Part shown: positions 5,712 to 13,680 of the stretch, piece after piece
Numbering within the stretch: position 1 is the stretch's first letter
Layout of the letters: the number at the start of each line of letters is the position of its first letter
NCBI GenBank assembly: GCA_028694275.1
Contig: JAQUTS010000026.1
Coordinates: 1 to 14,638, forward strand
Length of the DNA stretch: 14,638 bases
Origin: Candidatus Gastranaerophilales bacterium
GTDB lineage: Bacteria; Cyanobacteriota; Vampirovibrionia; Gastranaerophilales; CAJFVJ01
Direction: 5' to 3'
Notes under the pieces: model-generated
The model's input: the letters and a program-made list of their open reading frames with translations, nothing else
Databases searched by the model: none
Told to the model about the DNA's origin: nothing
Translations under genes and position numbers: made by a program

Positions 5712-6812
5712 ATGAACAACAACGATCTCAAATACTGGATTGCCTTGTCCAAATGCGACTTTGACAGTATTTACACAGTGGAAATGTACAAAAAATTCGG
5801 CTCCATACAAGAAGTATGGTACGCTTCTACATCTGATGCGGCACAAATCGAATCCATAGGGCTTCAAAAAGCAAGTAATTTTGCGGAACGAAAAAAGAAA
5901 GTAAACCCCGATGAAGCACTTGAGGAAATATCATCAAGAAACATACAAACAATAACATACGAAGATGATGACTATCCTGAGCTTCTGCGCCATATACACA
6001 ATCCTCCTGCGAGTCTTTTTGTTAAAGGTGATATGAAAACCTGCAACCTAAACAAAGCTCTTGCTGTTGTCGGCAGCAGAAAAGCCAGCCATTATATAAT
6101 AGAAATTTTGAGCAAAATAATCCGCGAGCTCCCATCAAAAGACATAACCATCATAAGCGGAATGGCTCTTGGCACTGATACTTGTGCCCACCAAGCGGCA
6201 CTTGATGCAAACCTGAAAACAATCGCCGTCTTAGGCGGAGGATTTGATTTTATTTACCCAAAGTCAAACACAGCACTTTTTAACAAAATCATTGATGGAA
6301 ACGGCGCGGTAATATCTGAATACTACCCGACAATAGAGCCTATGGCATGGCAATTCCCTCACAGAAACCGCATCGTCAGCGGAATGAGTCAAGGAGTTTT
6401 GGTAGGAGAAGCAGCAGAAAAAAGCGGAGCCTTAATCACCGCCAACATAGCCCTTGAACAGGGAAAAGAACTTATGTGTATACCTGGGCTCATCACTAAC
6501 CCAAATGCAAAAGGCCCCAACAACCTCATCAAAAAAGGTGCCTCTATGATAACAGAATCCCAAGATATCATGGATATCATGAATTGGATTACACAAGAGA
6601 TAAGCCCAAGCAGAAAAGAAGAAATTAAACACAAATTGCTTGACAATGAACAAAAAGTGTATAAAACTCTTAACTTAGAGCCCAAATCTATTGATGCTAT
6701 TTTGAAAGAAACTGCTCTCAGTACAGCCGAATTGATGGTAATTTTGACATCTCTAGAACTTCAAGGCATAATAAGACAACTGCCACAAGAAAAATTTATC
6801 AGGACACTATAA
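5712..6812 (+). CDS. dprA: DNA-processing protein A (DprA/Smf)
   Basis: DprA binds incoming single-stranded DNA in the cytoplasm and loads RecA during natural transformation. The 366 residues are a full-length form: a helical N-terminal part (1-60), the Rossmann-like DprA domain (about 75-290) and a C-terminal winged-helix domain (about 308-366). Motifs: VVGSRKAS (119-126), ISGMALGTDTCAHQAAL (148-164), LGGGFDFIYP (174-183), FPHRNRIVSG (215-224), EAAEKSGALITAN (233-245) and the GPNNLIKKGA loop (268-277). The ATG has no Shine-Dalgarno and no in-frame alternative nearby. Its TAA overlaps the topA ATG by one base (TAATG), so translation of topA is likely coupled. dprA alone does not prove competence, since many non-transformable bacteria keep it. 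Confidence 0.97.
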   Translation: MNNNDLKYWIALSKCDFDSIYTVEMYKKFGSIQEVWYASTSDAAQIESIGLQKASNFAERKKKVNPDEALEEISSRNIQTITYEDDDYPELLRHIHNPPASLFVKGDMKTCNLNKALAVVGSRKASHYIIEILSKIIRELPSKDITIISGMALGTDTCAHQAALDANLKTIAVLGGGFDFIYPKSNTALFNKIIDGNGAVISEYYPTIEPMAWQFPHRNRIVSGMSQGVLVGEAAEKSGALITANIALEQGKELMCIPGLITNPNAKGPNNLIKKGASMITESQDIMDIMNWITQEISPSRKEEIKHKLLDNEQKVYKTLNLEPKSIDAILKETALSTAELMVILTSLELQGIIRQLPQEKFIRTL

Positions 6813-9073
6813 TGGCCAAAACTAAAGAAAAAACTGAAAAAACGGAGAAAAAAGAGAAATCGCTTGTAATTGTTGAGTCACCGGCAAAAGCCAAGACCAT
6901 CAAAAAAATCCTGGGAGAATCCTTCCAGATTGAAGCAAGCTACGGACATATAAGAGATTTCCCCAAAAAAATCATGGGCTTTGACGCCGATAATGATTTT
7001 GCTTTGACTTTTGCGGTGATACCGGAAAAAGAAAAAGTAGTAAAAAAGCTTAACGACGCTGCCAAAACCGTTGACAATATCTACCTCGCACCCGACCCTG
7101 ACCGTGAGGGAGAGGCAATAGCGTGGCACATTGCAGAGGTTTTGAACACCAAAGGAAAAAACCTTTATCGTATAGAATTTAACGAAATCACAAAAAACGC
7201 CATCCAAAATGCGGTAATCAATCCTCGTCCAATTGATATGGACAGAGTGCACGCACAGCAAACAAGACAAGTACTGGACAGGCTTGTGGGATACAAACTT
7301 AGCCCGCTTCTTTGGGACAAGCTAAAAAACAGAACCCTGTCTGCAGGACGTGTACAAAGTGTTGCCCTAAAATTGATTTGTGATCGCGAAAAAGAAATAG
7401 AAGCCTTTGTTCCTGTTGAATATTGGACAATTACAGCTGATTTCAAAAAAGGTAAATCGGATCCGTTTTTGGCTGAATTAACCAAATATAAAGACAAAAA
7501 AATCGAACTAAACAACCAAAAAGATGCTGATAAAGCAGTTTCTGACTTAAACGCGAAAAATGTCGAATTCAAAGTAGACAAAATCACTGTCAGAAACTCC
7601 CAACGCAAACCATCAGCACCATTCATCACAAGTACACTACAGCGCGAAGCCAGCAACAAACTCGGCTACGGCGTAGGCAAAACAATGCAAGTTGCCCAAA
7701 AACTATACGAAGGTATCGAGCTTGGAGACAAAGGGCCAGTCGGTCTTATCACATATATGAGAACCGACAGCACAAGGATTTCTGATGAAGCAACTTTGGC
7801 TGCAAAAGAATTTGTTGTAAATGCTTTTGGCGAAAAATATTACCCAAAAGAACCCAATGTATATGCCAAAAAAGGCAAAAACGTACAAGATGCTCACGAA
7901 GCGATAAGACCGACATATATAGAGTATACGCCTGATTCCATCAAGCAATATCTCTCTTCTGAGCAAAACAGAGTGTACAAACTCATTTGGGAAAGATTCA
8001 TAGCCTCTCAAATGGCAAATGCCGAAGTTGAAAACACCTCTATCGAAATAGACGGTGCGGATTATACTTTCCGTCTCGGTGCAGGAAAAGTTACTTTCAA
8101 AGGGTTTTTGGCAGTTCAAAAAGATGATGAAGAGCTCCAAAAAGCAGAAAAAATGCCTGATCTTAAAGAAGGCGAAAAGGTTGATTTGCTTGAAATACAC
8201 CCAAAACAAAATTTCACGCAGCCACCTGCAAGATACACAGAGGCAAGTTTAGTCAAAATAATGGAAGAATACGGTATCGGCCGACCGAGTACTTATGCGC
8301 CGATTATTTCTAAAATCCAACAAAAAAATTACGTCATAAAAGAAGAAAAAAGCCTTGCCCCAACTCAACTTGGGCGCACTGTTGATGAACAACTTGGCAA
8401 ACATTTTGATGACATTATCAACTATGAATTCACTGCAAATATGGAAAACCAACTCGATGAAATAGCTGAAAAAATAACAACTTCAACAAAAGTTTTGACG
8501 GATTTTTACAAACCTTTTATCGACAAAGTCGAAACAGCAAATCAGCAAATGGAAAAAGTTGATATTCTCTCAGGTGAGATGTGCCCAAACTGCGGAAAAC
8601 CGCTAGCATTACGCACAAGCCGCTGGGGAACACAATTTTTGGGATGTACAGGGTACCCTGAGTGCAAAACATCTGTCCCTCTGACAAAAGACCAAAAAAA
8701 GGCACCCGATGACAGACCAAGTGATGAAAAATGTGAAAAATGCGGCGGCGAGATGGTAATCAGATACGGTCCATACGGCGATTATCTGCTTTGCACAAAT
8801 GAAGACTGTAAAAACAAACAAAAACTTATCGTAAAAACAGGCGTCAAATGCCCTAAATGTGACGGTGAGCTTATTCAAAAACGTTCAAGATATGGTAAAA
8901 TATTCTACGGATGCAACAAATACCCCGATTGTGATGTGGCTCTTTGGGGAGAACCAACAGGCGAAAAATGCCCTGAGTGCGATTCTTTGCTCGAGTTAAA
9001 ACATTATAAAAAAGGTGATGTAATCAAATGTTCATCCAAAACTTGCAAATATCAAAAAAGTTCTGAGGAATAA
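6812..9073 (+). CDS. topA: DNA topoisomerase I (type IA)
   Basis: This enzyme relaxes negative supercoils by cutting one strand through a tyrosyl-DNA link. The 753 residues are complete. After a Lys/Glu-rich N-terminal extension (1-16) comes the TOPRIM domain with VIVESPAKAKTI (19-30) and the acidic DPDRE (D95, D97, E99). LSAGRVQSVAL is at 176-186. The catalytic tyrosine is Y315 in GLITYMRTDSTR. The C-terminus carries four Cys4 zinc-ribbon repeats, starting C591, C641, C680 and C720 and ending C618, C666, C707 and C745. The start overlaps the dprA stop by one base, with AGGA about 9 nt upstream. The gene lies in a dprA-topA-aroE operon; dprA-topA adjacency is common in bacteria. Confidence 0.98.
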   Translation: MAKTKEKTEKTEKKEKSLVIVESPAKAKTIKKILGESFQIEASYGHIRDFPKKIMGFDADNDFALTFAVIPEKEKVVKKLNDAAKTVDNIYLAPDPDREGEAIAWHIAEVLNTKGKNLYRIEFNEITKNAIQNAVINPRPIDMDRVHAQQTRQVLDRLVGYKLSPLLWDKLKNRTLSAGRVQSVALKLICDREKEIEAFVPVEYWTITADFKKGKSDPFLAELTKYKDKKIELNNQKDADKAVSDLNAKNVEFKVDKITVRNSQRKPSAPFITSTLQREASNKLGYGVGKTMQVAQKLYEGIELGDKGPVGLITYMRTDSTRISDEATLAAKEFVVNAFGEKYYPKEPNVYAKKGKNVQDAHEAIRPTYIEYTPDSIKQYLSSEQNRVYKLIWERFIASQMANAEVENTSIEIDGADYTFRLGAGKVTFKGFLAVQKDDEELQKAEKMPDLKEGEKVDLLEIHPKQNFTQPPARYTEASLVKIMEEYGIGRPSTYAPIISKIQQKNYVIKEEKSLAPTQLGRTVDEQLGKHFDDIINYEFTANMENQLDEIAEKITTSTKVLTDFYKPFIDKVETANQQMEKVDILSGEMCPNCGKPLALRTSRWGTQFLGCTGYPECKTSVPLTKDQKKAPDDRPSDEKCEKCGGEMVIRYGPYGDYLLCTNEDCKNKQKLIVKTGVKCPKCDGELIQKRSRYGKIFYGCNKYPDCDVALWGEPTGEKCPECDSLLELKHYKKGDVIKCSSKTCKYQKSSEE

Positions 9074-9075
9074 AA

Positions 9076-9921
9076 ATGATTAAGCTGGCCTTAATCGGCA
9101 CACCCATTAAGCAATCACTATCGCCTATAATCCACCATACAGCGATGGAATGTCTTGGATTGCTCGGCAGCTATGAACTTTTAGAAACAGAACAAGAAGA
9201 TCTTATTGAACAGCTAAAACACCTAAAAACAGGCGGGTATACAGGTTTCAATGTTACTATTCCTCTAAAAATCCCCGTAACTTTGTTTTTAGAAGATGTT
9301 GATGATATTGCAGATTTGGCAGGAGCGGTCAACACAGTAAAAGTATCAGAAGATAAATACCTATATGGCTATAACACCGATGTTTACGGGTTTACAGAAG
9401 GTATTCCAAAAGAATACAAAGGCGGTCTCAAAGGAGAAAAGGCCGTGATTTTCGGCACAGGCGGCGTCTCAAGAGCCGTTGTAATAGGGCTTTCTCAAAT
9501 GGGATTAAAAGAAGTTACATTCTTCTCAACAGATATTTTAAAAGGCAGAGAAATTTGTCAGTTTTTGGAGAGAAAATTCCCCACAATGAATTTTGAAGTC
9601 AAAAACTATTCAAAATCGACAAACCTATCTGATGCTGCAATCGCAATAAACACAACACCTCTTGGAACTTTCGGAAAATATTGCGGTGTCTCCCCTGTTG
9701 ATGATGAAATAATGGACACACTTGATCCAAGGGCTATAGTATATGATTTGGTCTATAACCCAAGAGAAACAGAATTTTTAAGCCAAGCAAAAAAACGCAA
9801 CTTGCGCACGGTAGAAGGTATCGAAATGCTTATACACCAAGGCCTAAAAGCTTTTGAAATATGGACCGGGCAAATGCCGCCGATAGACAAAATCAGAGCA
9901 GAAGTATACAAACACCTCTAA
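9076..9921 (+). CDS. aroE: Shikimate dehydrogenase (NADP+)
   Basis: AroE reduces 3-dehydroshikimate to shikimate with NADPH, step four of the route to chorismate. At 281 residues it is full length. The substrate site shows SLSP (14-17), NVTIPLK (59-65, catalytic K65), GAVNT (83-87) and NTD (100-102, catalytic D102). The Rossmann motif is FGTGGVSRA (126-134), followed by NTTPLG (192-197), YDLVYNP (223-229) and the IHQG loop (253-256, Q255). The first Gly-rich loop has a Thr and a Ser where GAGGAGRA is common. The gene starts 2 nt after the topA stop with GAGGA just upstream, so it is the third gene of the operon. Its TAA touches the stop of the convergent next gene. No hairpin terminator is visible at the junction. 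Confidence 0.97.
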   Translation: MIKLALIGTPIKQSLSPIIHHTAMECLGLLGSYELLETEQEDLIEQLKHLKTGGYTGFNVTIPLKIPVTLFLEDVDDIADLAGAVNTVKVSEDKYLYGYNTDVYGFTEGIPKEYKGGLKGEKAVIFGTGGVSRAVVIGLSQMGLKEVTFFSTDILKGREICQFLERKFPTMNFEVKNYSKSTNLSDAAIAINTTPLGTFGKYCGVSPVDDEIMDTLDPRAIVYDLVYNPRETEFLSQAKKRNLRTVEGIEMLIHQGLKAFEIWTGQMPPIDKIRAEVYKHL

Positions 9922-10638
9922 TTATTGAGTTTTGCTGGTTCTGCCGTTTTGAGCCACGGTTTTTTGATATACAAAAAAGCTGTGAAGATTGGCTTCTAAC
10001 TGGTTTGCCGTTTTCATAAATTCTATCAAATCGCCCATTGTTTCTTCTTTTTCACCATATGGAATATGTCTGAGATTAACTATATGCTCCATTCTCTTAT
10101 AAAGAGTATCAAGTTTGCCTACCGTTGTGCCAAGATACTTGCGAGACTTGAAAAAAGGCGCAATCCCAAAAAACCACTTTCCTATCGATGTTTGGGCAAA
10201 ATTAAAAGTATTTTCTTTTAATTTTTGCTGCCATTGTTCAATTTTATCAGCAATTTTATTACTCATTTTGTAAAAATCACCGAGGTTTTGGTATTCTTCT
10301 TTTACCTGCGCCAAAATTTGTTCACATTCTCCTTTTTTCATCAAAAGTTCGCGAAGTTTCGCATCTTTGTCTTTGGGATTTATTATAAGAAACAACCGTA
10401 TCTGTTCATCAATAAGCTCGATTTCTTTATTGATAGCATTCATTTTGACTTCCAACTTGAATGCTATTTCATCGAGTTCAACGCCTGCTGTGTCTTCCAA
10501 AATCTTGACATCAAGCTCATTAAAGCGCTTTGTCGGCTTGATTGGACTAACAGGGGCATGAAGGCCTGATGGCATAATATCTCGGGTCTTTTCCTGGATT
10601 GTTCTATGGTTGGGTAATTGCTCATGGGGTTGAGACAT
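9922..10638 (-). CDS. Coiled-coil protein, unknown function
   Basis: The 238-residue cytoplasmic-looking protein has a polar, Pro-containing N-terminus (1-38, MSQPHEQLPNHRTIQEKTRD...). A long charged helical region follows (about 40-150), rich in Glu, Lys, Leu and Ile and likely coiled coil (EVKMNAINKEIELIDEQIRL at 63-82). A short hydrophobic aromatic patch WFFGIAPFF (154-162) could touch a membrane, and the rest is helical with a polar C-terminus. No catalytic motif or signal peptide is visible. The ATG has only a weak AGG 8 nt upstream on the minus strand. It lies 76 nt after the SEC-C gene on the same strand and may be co-transcribed with it. Its stop abuts the aroE stop. I do not recognise the family. 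Confidence 0.75.
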   Translation of the reverse strand: MSQPHEQLPNHRTIQEKTRDIMPSGLHAPVSPIKPTKRFNELDVKILEDTAGVELDEIAFKLEVKMNAINKEIELIDEQIRLFLIINPKDKDAKLRELLMKKGECEQILAQVKEEYQNLGDFYKMSNKIADKIEQWQQKLKENTFNFAQTSIGKWFFGIAPFFKSRKYLGTTVGKLDTLYKRMEHIVNLRHIPYGEKEETMGDLIEFMKTANQLEANLHSFFVYQKTVAQNGRTSKTQ

Positions 10639-10685
10639 AAAAATACCTGTTTATAATTACACAAGTCTATTGTCGGCGAAATCCC

Positions 10686-10710
10686 AAAAAACTTAGTACA
10701 CTATGTAAAG
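10686..10710 (-). terminator. Weak candidate terminator after the SEC-C gene
   Basis: On the minus strand CTTTACATAGTGTACTAAG (plus 10692-10710) can form a small hairpin (CTT-ACA with TGT-AAG, with internal mismatches), followed by TTTTTT (plus 10686-10691). It starts 5 nt past the SEC-C stop. The stem is AT-rich and imperfect, so termination is probably partial. Confidence 0.3.
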
Positions 10711-10714
10711 GATT

Positions 10715-11998
10715 TTATCTCAAGCAACATTTTTTGTATTTTTTGCCGCTTCCGCAAGGACATGGATCATTACGTCCCACATCCGTATTGGCAGGGACTT
10801 TGGGTTTTTCTTCATTCGCAAAACCCATAAGCTTACTAAATGCTTTTGACAAATATAAAACTGTTGTCGAAGAAAATTTTTCGCTCTCAAGATATTCATA
10901 TTTGTATTTTTTTTCTATCGCCTTAAAGCTTTTCAGATTATCATCCATAGCTTCATTGACTATTTTGAGAAACTTTTTAGAATCCCATGCGGAAACTTCT
11001 TTAAGTACAGATGGAGGAATTTTGTCACTTGTAAGAAAATTATTAATACATTCTTTCCATCCGTCTACTGTTGTGTAATCGTCCGCTTGAAAGACAGACC
11101 TGAAAGTTTTTAAAAAAGGTATAACAAAAAGCCCGAGCTCATCATCATAAATAAGTCCAATATCATAAGGCCGATTCTGAGAAGCAAAACCTGAGGCGGC
11201 TGTTTCGACAAAATCATAGGACTCTGATGAAACATCAAAATACCCAATAGAAACAGGCTCTTCGACTAATGCTTGTATTTGCGCTTTGGCCGGTTTCTTT
11301 CCGCCTTCAACGTATTCGTTAAAAAGCCCCAAAAGCTCATCTGCCCTTTTATTAATGGTTATGACTTCTTTTGTCCCGAAAAAATCTTCAAACAGCTTGC
11401 CTGTTTTTTTTATATCAGATTTTATCTCCGCAAATTTTTCAGGATTATCGCGATATAACATAGAAGGCTCTTGTATCTGCTTGGCTACGGCAAAACGAAA
11501 TGCCTTTTCTTCTTGTGATTGAGGTATAACTTCGTTCAATTCCAAAAGATAATACTCTCCATCATAGGGGAAAATTCTTGCAATAATATACTGCCCGACA
11601 CCAACGCCTCTCAGGTGGGTCATTTTCACCATAGAATAAGCAGGATAATCTTTTTCATTAATAATATTAAAAAGTTCAAAACCAATCTTAAGAATGTTTT
11701 TGACCCTAAAAACAGAAGAAGTGTTGTCTTTTAGAGCCTCAATAACTTTTTTGACTTCTTCATCAGGTTTTTTCTTCGCCAAAAAAGCATCAAAAACAGT
11801 TACTCTGTCATCGCCTAATCTGCGCTCAAAAATATAAGGAAGCAAAACCTTCTGCACATTGGCATTTTGAGTTCCTTGATATCCGATCATTTGCAAATAA
11901 GAATGAAAATCGCCTGAAATTTCCTCATCATTATAAACAAACTCCACAAGATAATTTATCACATTGCCTATCAATTCCACCGTTTTTTGGTTAATCAT
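10715..11998 (-). CDS. SEC-C zinc-motif protein with unknown N-terminal region
   Basis: The last 20 of 427 residues form a SEC-C motif: GRNDPCPCGSGKKYKKCC with C413, C415, C424 and C425 (CxCx8CC), which binds one zinc ion. It is best known at the SecA C-terminus, where it contacts SecB, but it also caps many unrelated proteins. The remaining 400 residues contain no SecA helicase motif, so this is not SecA. They read as a soluble mixed alpha/beta region, for example VGQYIIARIFPYDGEYYLLELN (about 162-183) and DIGLIYDDELGLFVIPFL (about 305-322). The ATG overlaps the pgeF stop as ATGA, with a strong GAGGAG/TAGG Shine-Dalgarno inside the end of pgeF, so the two are translationally coupled. The exact function is unknown. 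Confidence 0.85.
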   Translation of the reverse strand: MINQKTVELIGNVINYLVEFVYNDEEISGDFHSYLQMIGYQGTQNANVQKVLLPYIFERRLGDDRVTVFDAFLAKKKPDEEVKKVIEALKDNTSSVFRVKNILKIGFELFNIINEKDYPAYSMVKMTHLRGVGVGQYIIARIFPYDGEYYLLELNEVIPQSQEEKAFRFAVAKQIQEPSMLYRDNPEKFAEIKSDIKKTGKLFEDFFGTKEVITINKRADELLGLFNEYVEGGKKPAKAQIQALVEEPVSIGYFDVSSESYDFVETAASGFASQNRPYDIGLIYDDELGLFVIPFLKTFRSVFQADDYTTVDGWKECINNFLTSDKIPPSVLKEVSAWDSKKFLKIVNEAMDDNLKSFKAIEKKYKYEYLESEKFSSTTVLYLSKAFSKLMGFANEEKPKVPANTDVGRNDPCPCGSGKKYKKCCLR

Positions 11999-12783
11999 CC
12001 TAACTCCTCTTTTAATTGCGCAACAACACCATGCCTGTATTGCGTCTGATTTTCTTTTCTGTATGAATAAAATAAATCATTATCACGACTTGTGCAATAC
12101 TCCATCACGTCAATAGACACAATGCCAGTTTCCATTGCTTGGTAGGCATTTATTTTCTTCAAGTCTGCGTGATTATCTATAAAAACCTCCTCATAATCAC
12201 CATCCATAGAGTAAGAGAGGGCTTCTTTAACCTCTTTGGATGTTTCAAAAGCATCAAGACAAATGCTCGCCCCTATGGCCATGGTGATATTTTTGGGATC
12301 AAGTCCCATCTCATCAATCAAAATTTTGCAGCATTTTTTGACAATACCTGCGGCCGTACCTCGCCATCCGGCATGCAATAAAGCCAAAACATTATCCTTG
12401 CGCGAAAACAACACCACAGGCACACAATCTGCAAAACAGAGCATAACAGGTATATTAGGTACAGTTATAATAACCCCGTCAATGGCAGCAAAGTCTTTTT
12501 TGGCATCCCAAGCGTTCTCTACCAAGGCAATATTGGCAGTATGTTCTTGCTTTGGCATAATAAACGGATAGTTTCTTTCAGACTCTTGAAAACAAGTTTG
12601 ATTATCCGACTCTTCAATAAAAAGATTAGGATTTCTTGGAACAAACCCCAGCTCAACAAGAAGTTTTTGTCTGTCTGTTGAATTTTTCATATCCAATCCT
12701 CGAGTCGTAAAGGCATGGTGGAGGCCTTCCAACTTGGTGGAAGTGAAATATTTGATTCCGTTTTGTTCATTCATCCTAAACAT
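11995..12783 (-). CDS. pgeF: YfiH/PgeF-family laccase-domain protein
   Basis: Members of this family (YfiH/YlmD, Cu-oxidase_4) are cytoplasmic. They have been reported as polyphenol oxidases, purine nucleoside phosphorylase/adenosine deaminase enzymes (the FAMIN group) and, in E. coli, a peptidoglycan-editing factor. The 262 residues are complete. The metal/active-site residues are seen as QEH (H81), FADCVPVVL (C120) and HAGWRGTAAGI (H137, R141). DGVIITVPNIPV (102-113), the AIGASICLDAFE segment (169-180) and CTSRDNDLFYSYRKE (230-244) are the other family blocks. Two in-frame ATGs occur (codons 1 and 4); neither has a Shine-Dalgarno. The first sits 6 nt after TGATAAAAT. Only 34 nt separate the ATG from the upstream terminator. 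It is co-transcribed with the SEC-C gene. Confidence 0.93.
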   Translation of the reverse strand: MFRMNEQNGIKYFTSTKLEGLHHAFTTRGLDMKNSTDRQKLLVELGFVPRNPNLFIEESDNQTCFQESERNYPFIMPKQEHTANIALVENAWDAKKDFAAIDGVIITVPNIPVMLCFADCVPVVLFSRKDNVLALLHAGWRGTAAGIVKKCCKILIDEMGLDPKNITMAIGASICLDAFETSKEVKEALSYSMDGDYEEVFIDNHADLKKINAYQAMETGIVSIDVMEYCTSRDNDLFYSYRKENQTQYRHGVVAQLKEELG

Positions 12784-12789
12784 AAGACT

Positions 12790-12818
12790 ATTTTATCATC
12801 CACAAAAAAGAATACATA
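12790..12818 (-). promoter_or_regulatory. Extended -10 promoter of pgeF, probably leaderless
   Basis: On the minus strand TGA-TAAAAT (plus 12790-12798) is an extended -10 element and ends exactly 6 nt before the pgeF ATG. At a 17-nt spacer the -35 position holds TATGTA (plus 12813-12818), a poor match that overlaps the end of the rpaB terminator T-run. Little room exists for another promoter between terminator and ATG. Confidence 0.45.
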
Positions 12819-12847
12819 AAAAAAGAGGCGATTAACGCCTCTTTTTT
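12819..12847 (-). terminator. Terminator after the RpaB-like gene
   Basis: AAAAAAGAGGCG (12819-12830), loop ATTAA, and CGCCTCTTTTTT (12836-12847) form a 12-bp perfect stem with T-runs on both strands. On the minus strand it lies about 33 nt past the regulator's stop and ends that transcript before pgeF. The symmetric A/T flanks make it bidirectional in principle. Confidence 0.92.
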
Positions 12848-12879
12848 GAAACTTTGTCATGCCCTGACGCATATCAGAT

Positions 12880-13629
12880 TTAGCTGATGCGCTGAAACAT
12901 ATATCCGATTCCGCGAGCTGTAAGAATCAACTCAGGGTTTGCAGGGTCTGTTTCAAGCTTGGAGCGCAATCTTGAAATGTGAACATCAACTACACGAGTA
13001 TCAATGCGGTGATCTGCAGGATAGCTCCAAACATACTGAAGAATTTCGTTTCTTGAGAAAGCTTGTCCTGAATTATTTACAAGAAGCTCCAACAAGCTAA
13101 ATTCCATGCCTGTAAGTCTGATTCTTTCGTTTTTGCGGAAAACCTGACGACGAGATGTGTCGATTTTGATGTTTCCTGTAGTGATAACGTTTTTAGTAAC
13201 TTTTGCTGAGCTTGTAGTCTCTTTGCCGTTAGTTCTTCTGAGAACAGCCTTTACACGAGCTTCAAGTTCTTTTGGACTGAAAGGCTTGATTACATAATCA
13301 TCAGCACCGAGTTCAAGTCCTGTAATTCTTTCTGATACATCACCAAGAGCTGTCAAGATGATAATAGGAACATCAGAGGTTCTTCTGACTTCTCTTGTGA
13401 CTCCATAACCGTCAAGTTTTGGCATCATGATATCCAGGATTATAAGATCCGGATTGTGCTTGGAATACATTTCCAAAGCCTCTTCACCATCTGCGGCTGT
13501 AATAACTTCATATCCCACCATTTTTAGACGAGTTTCGAGGATTCTGCGGATACTGGCCTCATCGTCAACAACCAAAATACGCTCTTGGTCGCTAATTTCT
13601 TCTTGCAACGTTTCATTATTATCTGTCAT
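12880..13629 (-). CDS. OmpR/PhoB-family response regulator, RpaB (Ycf27)-like
   Basis: The 249-residue protein has a receiver domain (about 17-132) and an OmpR-type winged-helix DNA-binding domain (about 150-247). The phosphorylation site is D66, with acidic residues D22/D23, T93 and K115 in KPFSPKELEAR. The stretches MMPKLDGYGV, ILTALGDVSERITGLELGAD and TRVVDVHISRLRSKLE...ELILTARGIGYMFQRI closely resemble cyanobacterial RpaB as I remember it, where RpaB works with the kinase NblS/Hik33. An acidic N-terminal extension of about 15 residues precedes the domain. No kinase gene is next to it, so it is an orphan here. CAGGG lies 6 nt before the ATG. Terminators on both sides make it a single-gene unit. 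RpaB identity is a recognition call; PhoB/MtrA-type OmpR regulators are the alternative. Confidence 0.93.
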   Translation of the reverse strand: MTDNNETLQEEISDQERILVVDDEASIRRILETRLKMVGYEVITAADGEEALEMYSKHNPDLIILDIMMPKLDGYGVTREVRRTSDVPIIILTALGDVSERITGLELGADDYVIKPFSPKELEARVKAVLRRTNGKETTSSAKVTKNVITTGNIKIDTSRRQVFRKNERIRLTGMEFSLLELLVNNSGQAFSRNEILQYVWSYPADHRIDTRVVDVHISRLRSKLETDPANPELILTARGIGYMFQRIS

Positions 13630-13680
13630 GTGTCCCTGCCCTTACCAGAAAAGTATTCACTAATTTACTACATCTAAACA

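Noticed and set aside
7165..8878. Several minus-strand and other-frame open frames inside topA
   Set aside because: topA is unambiguous by its TOPRIM, active-site and zinc-ribbon motifs; the others are shadows without SDs.
10678..10710. TTTACA-type half-sites that might form HLR1 boxes
   Set aside because: Only one half matches; the second half has three mismatches. Such half-sites are frequent in DNA this AT-rich.
10715..11998. SecA or a SecA fragment, suggested by the SEC-C motif
   Set aside because: No Walker A/B or other SecA helicase motif in the other 400 residues. SEC-C motifs occur on many unrelated proteins.
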